DNA from: Lysobacteraceae bacterium UBA6001
GTDB taxonomy: Bacteria > Pseudomonadota > Gammaproteobacteria > Xanthomonadales > Xanthomonadaceae
DNA: 31,772 nucleotides
NCBI GenBank assembly: GCA_002429615.1
Contig: DJAN01000113.1
Span: 1-31,772 of the forward strand
Reading direction: 5' to 3'
The notes beneath the pieces were generated by a model. That model was not told the DNA's origin and did no database searches. It was given only the letters and a program-made list of their open reading frames with translations. The number at the start of each line of letters is the position of its first letter. Position 1 is the stretch's first letter. The translations under genes and the position numbers were made by a program. Positions 9,715 through 17,197 of this stretch are shown here, piece by piece.

Positions 9715-10308
9715 CTACTCGACAAAGCGCCGATACCCTCTTTCAGTCGGCGGGACAACGGTTAGCCGGTGGCTTACATCTGGGGCTCGCTCTGTCTTTC
9801 CGTCCACGAGACGCCCAAGGAAGACTTGCAACTCCATGCAGCAGGTTGACAGCGTTCCTAGAAGCATTTCTCGCGGACCGCCTTCTATTGGTTTGTGGTC
9901 AACCGTGTAGCCACTAAGTTGGCCAATTAGGGCCTGTATGTCATTGCGTTCGAATGACACGCCCTCCCAATTATGCGCAAAATGATTGCGCGCCTTGCGC
10001 AGGATTTCCAAGTCTTTAAACTGCTCATCCGTTACTAGGCCAAACGCGTAAGCGGCTTTGATGCGGCTACCAAAAGTTCCCAGGGGGGCATTGAAACCTT
10101 CTACTAGTTCGGTGGTTGCTTTGCATGAACGAAAATATGCAAGTAGCAATCGCCCCAGTGTGTCCTCTAGGAAGGTCGCAAGCGACAAAACCATTGCTTG
10201 ATCATCTTGCTTGCCGATCGAGCTCATGAAGCGATTGAGCTTATCTAGAGAGTAGCGCTCATTGGCTTCATGCTGAGCATCGCTTGTCTGCTTTGTTTTA
10301 GTTTTCAT
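9715..10308 (-). CDS. MltR-family protein on an integron cassette
   Basis: A 197-residue protein that resembles the MltR (mannitol operon repressor-like) family: DDQAMVLSLATFLEDTLGRL, then FNAPLGTFGSRIKAAYAFGL, then ILRKARNHFAHNW. These match the family's D-x3-(V/A)L helix, the APL-TF-RI-AYA-GL block and the terminal R-x2-RN-FAH. MltR proteins are helical and bind no DNA in an obvious way. Stand-alone homologues on islands have no settled function. The first 20 residues are polar. The gene begins 20 bases after the upstream attC and has only a weak ribosome site, so it depends on transcription through the array. GC is clearly below that of the chromosome. Confidence 0.7.
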   Translation of the reverse strand: MKTKTKQTSDAQHEANERYSLDKLNRFMSSIGKQDDQAMVLSLATFLEDTLGRLLLAYFRSCKATTELVEGFNAPLGTFGSRIKAAYAFGLVTDEQFKDLEILRKARNHFAHNWEGVSFERNDIQALIGQLSGYTVDHKPIEGGPREMLLGTLSTCCMELQVFLGRLVDGKTERAPDVSHRLTVVPPTERGYRRFVE

Positions 10309-10327
10309 GTGCGTTCTCGAATAAGAA

Positions 10328-10404
10328 GCCTAACCTTGACATGAGAGGCGCTTGCAGCTGGCGAAGCCAGCCGTAGGGCGTCCTCTCGATGGAAGGGGTG
10401 GAGC
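10328..10404 (-). other. attC site of the HNH cassette
   Basis: On the minus strand R'' is GCTCCAC (10404-10398, 6/7 to RYYYAAC) immediately after the HNH gene stop, and R' is GTTAGGC (10334-10328, perfect GTTRRRY). The arms CCTTCCATCGAGAGG and CCTTGACATGAGAGG are inverted, enclosing a GCTGGC-GAA-GCCAGC hairpin. Length 77 bases. Confidence 0.75.
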
Positions 10405-11157
10405 TCACTGCGGAATGATTGACTGGAGTTCTGAACTTGCAGGCAACTCGTAGTGCTTGAGTAGTTCTCCTACGTTCAATCCAATTACCTTGCGAACTGC
10501 GCCTAAAGAAAAGTTGAGCTCTCGCGGATCGGGGTGGTCCGGCGTGGTGTTCATGTAATAGCGGCACGCGCGAACGATGGAATCAAGGATGACGTCTAGA
10601 GGTGAATCTGGTGCGACCTGCGAACGAAGAGAAGTAAGGGTGGTTCGCAGTTCTTTCAGAGAGTCGGCGACTCGCTTTGGGTCCTCCTGGTCATACGGGA
10701 TGTACAGGGCGCCTTTGTCTTCGAGGATACGTAGCAGTTTGAGCGCGATTCCTTCGTCTGGCTGATGAGGAAGAAGTCGAAGGACGATTCTCTTTCCGCC
10801 CTCCAGACATTCCTTCATAAGTTCCTCGTGATCGCGCTTCCATTTTCTGAGGTGTTCTGCTGGGTAGCTGTCGCCATTGTTTTTGTCGACGAGGTCAGCG
10901 CATGCGCCGCACAGCCAGATTGCGTTTCCTATTCCCCTGCGCTCCGCTTCGGTCTGCGACATGTCGTATCTGGGCCCGCCGGGGCTTGCCGCACATATGT
11001 GGGCAGCTTCTCCCGTCTTGATGGACTTGTGTGCAGCCGCGCTGTCGGGGCCGATGGTCACCCGATGGCATTTCGGGCTGCTGCAGATATAGGCAGCTCG
11101 TTCTGCGATCTTGCTGACTACCTTGTGAGGGAACGAATGTCTGGTGTGCGCAGGCAT
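10405..11157 (-). CDS. HNH-type nuclease-like protein, candidate defence effector
   Basis: A 250-residue protein. Residues about 15-105 form an HNH/treble-clef module: a Cys pair in AAYICSSPKCHRVTIGP, the GEAAHICAASPGGPRYD block with the general-base His, then RRGIGNAIWLCGACADLVD with the central Asn and the second Cys pair. The subtype with AHI-A-A-GGPRYD and WLC-C-LID is common at the N terminus of bacterial defence effectors. The rest (about 110-250) is an unrecognised, mainly helical domain that may sense or tether. The final His of a strict HNH is not obvious. It is carried as a cassette between two attC sites, and its stop abuts R''. A nuclease role is inferred, not shown. Confidence 0.65.
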   Translation of the reverse strand: MPAHTRHSFPHKVVSKIAERAAYICSSPKCHRVTIGPDSAAAHKSIKTGEAAHICAASPGGPRYDMSQTEAERRGIGNAIWLCGACADLVDKNNGDSYPAEHLRKWKRDHEELMKECLEGGKRIVLRLLPHQPDEGIALKLLRILEDKGALYIPYDQEDPKRVADSLKELRTTLTSLRSQVAPDSPLDVILDSIVRACRYYMNTTPDHPDPRELNFSLGAVRKVIGLNVGELLKHYELPASSELQSIIPQ

Positions 11158-11172
11158 GAGGCGGCTCGTGAG

Positions 11173-11232
11173 TTATAACGCTGGAGTTAAGCCACGCCGC
11201 GAAGTGGCGTCGGTTTGGACGAATTGCTAGGT
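11173..11232 (-). other. attC site of the unknown-protein cassette
   Basis: On the minus strand R'' is ACCTAGC (11232-11226, overlapping the gene stop) and R' is GTTATAA (11179-11173). The inner arms CCAAACCGACGCCACTTCG and CGGCGTGGCTTAAC form the classic attC hairpin seen in Xanthomonas and Pseudomonas cassettes. Length 60 bases. R' departs from GTTRRRY at two positions. Confidence 0.8.
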
Positions 11233-11706
11233 TGCAGCCACGCAACCCATGTTGCTCCTGAATTGGCGACACTTCTTGCGTAAGTGACTAGGGGAGGCGT
11301 GACTGGACGCATTACCTAGCACGGCCGCAATGACTGCAATCGCCTCGGCCTTTTCACAAGGCGAATACGACTTGAGCAGGATGCGTGCCTTCTTCTCGTA
11401 CATGCGGCGGGCCAGAAGCGGAGCAAGCTCCTCGAGTCGCGGACCTTTGCTGTCGAGTAGTACGAAAGAGTCGAATGTAACGATCTGCCCGTAACCTTCA
11501 GGGTGCGGCGCCCACGCGGGCCCGACGCCTACCCAAGTGACGCGACCCTCAATGGCGTGTTCGCGAGGCTCGGTTCCATAGCCGCCAACACCAATTACGG
11601 CATCGAAGCTCCACCCACGTACTCGCCCCATGCAGTCGTTGACGCCGAACTGGCCCTCAGGGGTCGGGTCGCCGGTGTGCGTTCTTTTATAGGTCAATAC
11701 GCGCAT
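11227..11706 (-). CDS. Unknown protein on an integron cassette
   Basis: A 159-residue protein with the N terminus MRVLTYKRTHTGDP and a Gly-rich block FDAVIGVGGYG, then VTWVGVGP. The pattern looks like a conserved uncharacterised family, but I cannot attach a name or function. The C-terminal 35 residues are basic and include SHLRKKCRQFR. AGGGAA lies seven bases before the ATG at 11706-11704, a better ribosome site than the other two cassettes have. The gene starts 14 bases after the crossover point of the upstream attC-like site, and its stop codon lies inside R'' of its own attC. Confidence 0.6.
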   Translation of the reverse strand: MRVLTYKRTHTGDPTPEGQFGVNDCMGRVRGWSFDAVIGVGGYGTEPREHAIEGRVTWVGVGPAWAPHPEGYGQIVTFDSFVLLDSKGPRLEELAPLLARRMYEKKARILLKSYSPCEKAEAIAVIAAVLGNASSHASPSHLRKKCRQFRSNMGCVAAT

Positions 11707-11719
11707 ATCTTTCCCTGCA

Positions 11720-11778
11720 ACTTAACGCTGGAACTAAGCCGGGCCGCGAAGCGGCATCGGCTTGATTGAGTAATAAAG
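11720..11778 (-). other. Degenerate attC site at the array's upstream end
   Basis: The R' box is perfect on the minus strand (GTTAAGT at 11726-11720). The inner arms AAGCCGATGCCGCTTCGCGG and CCGGCTTAG match the neighbouring site closely. The R'' box, expected near 11772-11778, is weak (TTATTAC). No cassette gene remains to its right. The next DNA is an IS110 remnant, so the preceding cassette was probably lost. Confidence 0.6.
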
Positions 11779-11862
11779 AGGCTGCCGCCCTTGCGGATCG
11801 CTAAGCGGCCCCGAGGGCCATGATGGCTTTCACATCGGTCGGTCTGGAGAGGAACGTCCCCC

Positions 11863-12243
11863 GTGCGCAATATAGCCATCGGCATCGACCTGGCCAAATC
11901 GGCATTCTCCACCTGCAACTTGGACGCCACGAGACGAATCATTCAGTGCCAAGACCTGGGCCATCTGGCTGGCGCTACCCGCCGGCACCATCATTGCCAT
12001 GGAAGCCTGCAGCGGCGCCCGCGATGGCCTGCACCATGGATTGCCACCCGGGTTGATGGCCGCCCTGTTCGTCAAACGCTTCCGCACGAGTCAGGCTCCC
12101 AAGAACGACCGCAACGACGCCGATGCCATCGCCATCGCTGCCCGGTAAGGCGACATGCCTTTAGCGCCGGTGAAGTCTATCGAGCACGAGGCACGGCTGG
12201 CCGAGTACCGACTCCGCGAAGACCAGAAAGAACGGTTCCAGAT
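11863..12243 (+). pseudogene. IS110-family transposase, broken 5' part
   Basis: GTG at 11863 opens MRNIAIGIDLAKSAF, the IS110 DEDD-domain start with the first catalytic Asp. The homology then shifts frame near 11960 and continues ALPAGTIIAMEACSGARD, then RTSQAPKNDRNDADAIAIAA. It meets a TAA, resumes as GDMPLAPVKSIEHEARLAEY and stops at about 12240. The C-terminal half with the Ser-containing transposase domain is absent. The break coincides with a copy of the AACGGTTCCAG repeat (12227-12249). One frameshift, one stop and a truncation make it non-functional. Confidence 0.8.
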
Positions 12244-12249
12244 TGACTT
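12227..12249 (+). repeat. Dispersed repeat, copy 1 (short)
   Basis: Core AACGGTTCCAGATTGACTT, one mismatch from copies 2 and 4. It lies exactly where homology to the IS110 transposase ends. Confidence 0.65.
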
Positions 12250-12532
12250 GTCCCGTACTCCAGGGAGGGTGCGCCTTGGGTCGGAAGCTTCCGACGCAGA
12301 GTGGTTGAGGCCGTGTGATAACGTTTTGAGCTATGCCGGGAGCTTCAATTTTGCGCGGTACGCAAAGTGGCGGAAGGTCATGATTGACGGAGAAGGCTGT
12401 GATGCCTCTTGCTCGGCCTGCGCAGGGGGGGCGCCCTTAAGGCTCTCAAACAGCCTCGACCATAAGTGGTCCTTCGCTTCTCAATGCGCGCCACCAGTTC
12501 ATGGCAGGGGCATGTGAAGGTGGAAGAAGTGC
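12250..12532. other. Non-coding stretch between repeats
   Basis: Short frames only; none has a ribosome site or resembles a known family. The stretch lies between repeat copies 1 and 2 and probably holds fragments of older insertions. Confidence 0.4.
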
Positions 12533-12600
12533 AAAGAACGGTTCCAGGTTGACTTCTCCCACCTCCCGACGAGGGGCCGCTTAGGGTCGACTGGCGTCCC
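12533..12600 (+). repeat. Dispersed repeat, copy 2 (long), left of the 1127-residue gene
   Basis: Core AACGGTTCCAGGTTGACTT at 12537-12555, followed by GGGGCCGCTTAGGGTCG at 12573-12589. The two blocks recur in the same order, orientation and spacing at 16198-16263. An inverted, diverged core lies at 12672-12693. Confidence 0.7.
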
Positions 12601-12671
12601 GCGGCCATAAGCGGTCCTTCGGCACCTACGAAGTTCTATCGGCCCGAGTCAGGGATATCCGGCCACGACAG

Positions 12672-12693
12672 AAGTGAACCTGGAGCCGTTCTT
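12672..12693 (-). repeat. Dispersed repeat, copy 3 (inverted core)
   Basis: AAGTGAACCTGGAGCCGTT reads on the minus strand as AACGGCTCCAGGTTCACTT, two mismatches from the core. With copy 2 it forms an inverted pair that brackets 12533-12693, about 40 bases before the large gene. Confidence 0.6.
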
Positions 12694-12734
12694 GGATTAG
12701 GCTGCTTAGGAGAAGGAATCTAGGAGGGGATGGA

Positions 12735-15700
12735 ATGTTACGAACCAAGGTGCCTTGGTCGCTAAGGGGAGAAGTACAGCGCGACGTTTCGGGCTGGACC
12801 AGATTCAATGCTCGAAGGCGAAAGCTCCGCTTTCCTCCTCTCTACAAAGACGTCATCTTCTACACCGAGCATCCGATCAGGCTCTGCGCCAGCTTGATCG
12901 CTCTGGCCTCACTTGCCACTGCAGCCACCATCCTGTGGATGGGAGTTCTATCCATAACTGCAGGTGAGCCTTGGACAGATGCTTCCGAAGGCTCAAGCCA
13001 TTTCACAACTCTACTCGCGATTCAGGCAACGATTGCAGCGCTCGTCTACCCAATCGTCATTGCGTTCGTAACCCTCTTTCTCCAAAGACGCCCAGCCACA
13101 CAAGCCCTACTGCAGCTGTACATCGTGGACACCGGCGCTCTCGTGGCAGGACTGTCGGCCCTCACGCTTGTGGTCGCGATGTCCTGTCAGTACGTGACCC
13201 TCGCAACCCTGAGCCCAAAAGCCCTCATCGCGATCACAGGGATCAACGCGATTTGGTTCTGTTGCAACGCCATTCTCACAACGTACTTCCTTTTTCGGAC
13301 AATCGACTTCCTTCGCCCCCAAGCGCAGCGACTCGCCATTCATCGCTATATGGCAAACGTTGCGCTACCTCGCGAAGTTGAGAGAGCTCATCTCCTCAAC
13401 CTGTTTCACGGCATAGCAGAGAAGAGCTGGATCCCGCTACCTAGCGCCGCTAGCGAACCATCTCCAGATGGCCCGCAGATCATTCTAGGCGGGTGGTTCT
13501 CGAGGGACTCCGTCTCGAACTATTCAGTTCATCTACGAAGCCCCTCTACGCTCTCAAACATCAGACTCTGGCCCCTGCATGAAGCGCTAAGGTCCTGGAA
13601 GTCGAAAGCATCTCTGGTACGTAGAAGCGAAGACGCCAATCCCTTTGACGAGGGCTGGCCAACCATTGAGCTTCCTGTAAGGGTGCAAGAGTCCCGTGAG
13701 GGAAATGTTGATCTCGTCAAGGTCTCAAATGGCCCACATTTGACCCGTACTCAGCGCGCACTTTTTGCTTGGTCGTTCATTTTTACCAAGACGGCGCAGC
13801 CTCGTTATCGCGTCGGAACACTCGACATTCTTGACGAGCTTAAGGCCGATCTCCTCACCGCAATCGCGAACCGCGACCTCACGACATTTGAGCGCAGCTA
13901 CGAAGAACTTACCCAGGCACACAAGTTGCTAGTTGATTCAAGCGTCTGCGAAGTAGAGGCGGGGAGACCGGTAAGCTGCGCGATGCTTCATACAACCGAA
14001 CGAACCCTGTTTGGTGAATCTCTCCATGAGAGTTGGATACGAACCTACCGACCGATCATTGATGCAGCGGCAAGCGCCGTCTCTGTCGATATAGAATTCT
14101 TCCGAAGAATGTGCCGATTCCCACTGAGAATCGATGGGGAAGGCCTGAAGAATTCACCCATGGCAATCAGAGCGCACTTGCTCTCGATTCCTAGCGCCTT
14201 GATCTACGAGCTTGGCGTTTGGTGGGCCATGCAAGCAGAAGACACAGGACAACTAGCCCTATGCCCCCACTCCGCCGCGTCCCTTCACGGGTCGATGAAG
14301 AGGTCCTATCAGTCGGCAATTCAATCTTTTGTCGAAGGCTGGGAGTCAGCCCTCAAAGTTCTCGCCGATTTCCCCGAAGCTGACAAGTTTGATTGGAGTC
14401 GCGCATCAGAGCTGGCGGAGTTGAGTTCCGATCACGCGACGAGCACCGCACGATTCCTGCTAACTGCCGTGTACCGAGGAGACGTGGAGGCCGCCGAGTG
14501 GTTTGCGGACGTACTTTCGAAGTGGATTCACTCCTTCCACTTCCGGCACGATCCGGTCTATCTATTTGGAAAAACAAGCTTCGTTACTGTCGATCACCTT
14601 AAGCTACCTTGGGGCGACGCGCGTCAGCAAATCGGGATCTCAGACGACGACTTCATGTTCGAACAGGTACCAAAAGGAAAGCTGCAGCATGCAGTCGCTG
14701 CTGCAGCTTTGCGAAACTACTGGGCTGATCTGAAACTATTGGTAATCGAGATCCTCCTTCACTGGTCGATCAAGACCCCGCCTGCGGATGTCAAAGGCTC
14801 GCTCGCGATGCGGGTTGCGACGGGCTTACTTTCCAATGCCAGCTGGAAGCCAGGCGGGGATCAGATCGACCATGAGTCGAGTATGACCCCTGCCCGATAC
14901 GTACGAAGTAAGCTCAGGCAGTACGGCTCGAGTGTTGGCCGCTCACAACATAGGGGAAAGCTAGAGCAGTTCATTGAGCGGATCCAGGATTTCGAACGAC
15001 CGACGATGATCAGCGGACGGTCCTACGTGATGTCGTCTTCGGATCTTGGCTCACTGCAGGACGCAACTCTAGCGTTACTCATAGCGCTTTCCGATCGAGC
15101 CTGGACGGTAGATGAGATCACGCTGCGAGAGACTAGTGCGTGGTTGACGAATCGTCGGCACGACTTTGATCGTGCTGAAGCCTTCACTACTGAGCTCATT
15201 CGCGAACTAAGAGCGCATAGGCCCGAGGTGCATCGCATCGCCGAAGCACTTTCTTCCACCGCCGCCGCCCAGATTGGTGCTGAGAAACGCTCGGCGCATG
15301 CAATCGAATCCCTGGAAAAATTCGGTTCCGAGCTCCGCAACACTAGGAATGACGCGCTGGATCTCGCGCGTGTTGATCCCGCGAGACTGCGTCAAATTGC
15401 CGGGTATGCCTCAACTACTGCCTTCACAGCCCGGGACGGCGAATTCCCCCTCCAGCTATTCAACGACATCGCTTACCAGCCAGAGGAGCTGACGAAGTAC
15501 ACGCTAACAATGCGCAAGGTAAGAAAGGGCGAGCTGACGCAAGCGGATCTTCAGGATCGCGCTATCAACGAGCAGCAATTCTGGCAAGAGACCATGGCGA
15601 ACTACGTCGGCGCTGTTGTACTCAACGACGCTCTTCAAGCAGCGGAGGTGGTGGACAGGCAGACTCCAGATGGTCTCAGCTACTGGGATCTGGTGAGGGT

Positions 15701-16118
15701 TGAGGCCGCACGAATGAGAAGCCGCGGTAGGCAACCTGTTCTGATCTTGGACAATGCAACGCGGCCGGACTGGGTGTGGGACTGGCAGCAGTCTGTGTGG
15801 TCACCCAATGAAAACCTTCCTGAAGGGTTGCAAGTCACAAAGCACCCTGGTGGTCGAGGTGATGGGTACGTTTGCGACTTCAACGATATCCACGTCTTCA
15901 GCGGCCCGTTGCCGGCTGGCCAGTCGATTCTGGCGTCGCAGAATCTGTTTGAGAGGGTGACGTTCCAGCGACATCAAGACGGCAGCCATGTCACGGCCAC
16001 CGCGACGCCGAGTGTTGAGAGTAAACACCTTATGGATGTAGGTCTTTCGTTCTCAAGGCTGGTAACGATCGGCAAGTCCACCGTGTTTCGCCTGCGCTAT
16101 GCCGAAGGAACCGATTGA
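12735..16118 (+). CDS. Large membrane-anchored protein of unknown function
   Basis: A 1127-residue protein I do not recognise. Four hydrophobic segments lie near residues 48-75, 91-117, 128-157 and 161-190. The roughly 930 residues after them are soluble, mixed helical and Trp-rich, with no Walker, nuclease or protease motif that I can see. A basic N terminus (RFNARRRKLRFPP) precedes the first segment, so the large domain probably faces the cytoplasm. The start is well supported: AGGAGG at 12722-12727 lies 7 bases before ATG 12735. The frame is intact over 3.4 kb inside an otherwise decayed island, with lower GC than the chromosome. Copies 2 and 4 of a repeat flank it. It stands alone, with no partner on the same strand. 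Confidence 0.75.
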   Translation: MLRTKVPWSLRGEVQRDVSGWTRFNARRRKLRFPPLYKDVIFYTEHPIRLCASLIALASLATAATILWMGVLSITAGEPWTDASEGSSHFTTLLAIQATIAALVYPIVIAFVTLFLQRRPATQALLQLYIVDTGALVAGLSALTLVVAMSCQYVTLATLSPKALIAITGINAIWFCCNAILTTYFLFRTIDFLRPQAQRLAIHRYMANVALPREVERAHLLNLFHGIAEKSWIPLPSAASEPSPDGPQIILGGWFSRDSVSNYSVHLRSPSTLSNIRLWPLHEALRSWKSKASLVRRSEDANPFDEGWPTIELPVRVQESREGNVDLVKVSNGPHLTRTQRALFAWSFIFTKTAQPRYRVGTLDILDELKADLLTAIANRDLTTFERSYEELTQAHKLLVDSSVCEVEAGRPVSCAMLHTTERTLFGESLHESWIRTYRPIIDAAASAVSVDIEFFRRMCRFPLRIDGEGLKNSPMAIRAHLLSIPSALIYELGVWWAMQAEDTGQLALCPHSAASLHGSMKRSYQSAIQSFVEGWESALKVLADFPEADKFDWSRASELAELSSDHATSTARFLLTAVYRGDVEAAEWFADVLSKWIHSFHFRHDPVYLFGKTSFVTVDHLKLPWGDARQQIGISDDDFMFEQVPKGKLQHAVAAAALRNYWADLKLLVIEILLHWSIKTPPADVKGSLAMRVATGLLSNASWKPGGDQIDHESSMTPARYVRSKLRQYGSSVGRSQHRGKLEQFIERIQDFERPTMISGRSYVMSSSDLGSLQDATLALLIALSDRAWTVDEITLRETSAWLTNRRHDFDRAEAFTTELIRELRAHRPEVHRIAEALSSTAAAQIGAEKRSAHAIESLEKFGSELRNTRNDALDLARVDPARLRQIAGYASTTAFTARDGEFPLQLFNDIAYQPEELTKYTLTMRKVRKGELTQADLQDRAINEQQFWQETMANYVGAVVLNDALQAAEVVDRQTPDGLSYWDLVRVEAARMRSRGRQPVLILDNATRPDWVWDWQQSVWSPNENLPEGLQVTKHPGGRGDGYVCDFNDIHVFSGPLPAGQSILASQNLFERVTFQRHQDGSHVTATATPSVESKHLMDVGLSFSRLVTIGKSTVFRLRYAEGTD

Positions 16119-16197
16119 GGGCCTCGAAACGCTCCGTTGCCACAAATCCCGATTACTGCGCTTAACGGCCCGCTACGCGCGTCCTATTTAAATAATG

Positions 16198-16263
16198 AAG
16201 AACGGTTCCAGGTTGACTTATTTGCCGAACAGGAAGGAAAGGCCGCCTAGGGTCGCCTGTCGC
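16198..16263 (+). repeat. Dispersed repeat, copy 4 (long), right of the 1127-residue gene
   Basis: Core AACGGTTCCAGGTTGACTT at 16201-16219, then AGGCCGCCTAGGGTCGCC at about 16240-16257. Same orientation and block order as copy 2, so the two form direct repeats about 3.66 kb apart on either side of the large gene. Confidence 0.7.
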
Positions 16264-16419
16264 CGGCGCAGCGGAGAGAACCGTGGCCAATTCGTTGGCT
16301 TCGCTCCCGAGTCCAATTTGCGTTGCTGTTGGAGTCGCTTGGCTGCGATAGGCCACCTCACTGGCGCTCAGCGGGTTGGAGGTCGCGCATCGGCGGATTT
16401 GTTTCTGTGTTCCGTGTAG

Positions 16420-16655
16420 CGCGTTACGCGTGTTACACGCTGTTACCCGTTTTCGTGCTGGCGGATGATGCGATTAATGTATTGATTTATAACGTATTTG
16501 TCTGGTGTGTTACACGGGTTGCACGTGTTACTCGCGAAACGGGTAAGTCGAAGAATTTTTGCTTAGAAGGGACTGCACTCGTGGCTCGAAGGCCCGACGG
16601 GGCAGGGGTATCCAAGTCATGGGCTGCCTGTTCGGCAAGTTGGCGCGTGTTACCC
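16420..16655. repeat. GTGTTAC-type repeat cluster, right
   Basis: Related words GCGTTACG, GCGTGTTACACG, CTGTTACCCG (16420-16449), GTGTGTTACACG and CACGTGTTACTCG (16505-16534) and GCGCGTGTTACCC (16643-16655) share GTGTTAC. A matching cluster lies at 7497-7595. They could be origin iterons or binding sites of the lost replication protein (inference). Confidence 0.45.
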
Positions 16656-17061
16656 AAATAGTGATACAGCAGGCCAATTGATAGCGATCCCGAAACACTC
16701 CTAGTTGGAGAGCTTCTTCTATCGGACCGCATTGGACGCGCCAGTTGTGCAAGTCGGTCGATGGCGATGTCCGACGCTGGTATCCGGTCTGTTCAGCGGT
16801 GTGTGGCGCCTCACTTGGTGCAGGGATCTGCAGGCAAGACAGCGACCACGGTTGTGTGGTCTTGGCCGTGTGCCGTTTGCTTTGCCGCCATGCGCAGGCC
16901 TGCGGAAAAAACCGCCCATGAAGTGCACAGGCGTGGCGGGGCGACGACTGCGCGCGCAGGGGGCATGCATCTGCGCGCCGTCATGCCAGGCTGCCCGCAA
17001 GCCCACTCGGACGCTGGCAGAGTGGGCGGCAGGGCTCCGCCGCCTCAAGCCCCTGTCCGTT

Positions 17062-17082
17062 GGCGGTAACTCTGGCGGTAAC
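17062..17082 (+). repeat. Two GGCGGTAAC repeats at the island's right end
   Basis: GGCGGTAAC at 17062-17070 and 17074-17082, spaced 12 bases centre to centre exactly like the direct pair at 7349-7369. Their presence at the far end supports a common integrase-related role and marks the element's edge. Confidence 0.65.
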
Positions 17083-17197
17083 CCTCAGGGTGATGGATCA
17101 ATGAGGCTATACGTACCAATGGTTTCCATGGCCTATGTGGTAGGTGGTGGGGATAAACAAATGGACGTATCGCAGACTGTAGTGTTGGTCGTCTAGA

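Larger units (their letters stand above)
9606..11725 (-). mobile_element. Integron cassette array without integrase (CALIN), three cassettes
   Basis: Three minus-strand genes alternate with four attC-like sites. Using the G|TT crossover in each R' box, the cassettes are about 11725-11179 (unknown protein), 11178-10334 (HNH protein) and 10333-9606 (MltR-like protein), or 547, 845 and 728 bp. Each gene starts 15-30 bases after the preceding attC and ends at or near the next, which is the hallmark of cassettes. No intI gene or attI is seen. The array would be read from the right, where an IS110 remnant now lies. It is therefore a cluster of attC sites lacking an integrase. Confidence 0.75.
7232..17100. 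mobile_element. Decayed integrative element at tRNA-Ile2
   Basis: The stretch after the tRNA carries a truncated integrase, a DUF927 C-terminal remnant, an integron cassette array, a dead IS110 gene and dispersed repeats, all with lower GC than the flanking chromosome. GGCGGTAAC repeats occur next to the integrase (7348-7411) and again at 17062-17082, which suggests both ends of the element are still present. I could not find a second copy of the tRNA 3' end, so the right boundary, placed between 17082 and the DUF5076 gene at 17198, is an estimate. Confidence 0.7.
16119..17197. other. Non-coding right part of the island
   Basis: About 1.08 kb without a convincing gene. It holds repeat copy 4 (16198-16263), a cluster of GTGTTAC-type words (16420-16655), an AT-richer patch near 16460-16500, and two GGCGGTAAC copies (17062-17082). 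A GCTTAAC word near 16160 resembles an attC R' box but has no partner. Short frames on both strands lack ribosome sites. Confidence 0.5.

Noticed and set aside
12626..12967. Short frames around the start of the 1127-residue gene
   Set aside because: They have no ribosome site, and the AGGAGG before ATG 12735 clearly serves the long frame.
16155..16190. A fifth attC site after the 1127-residue gene
   Set aside because: GCTTAAC looks like an R' complement, but no R'' partner or inner hairpin of attC type follows.
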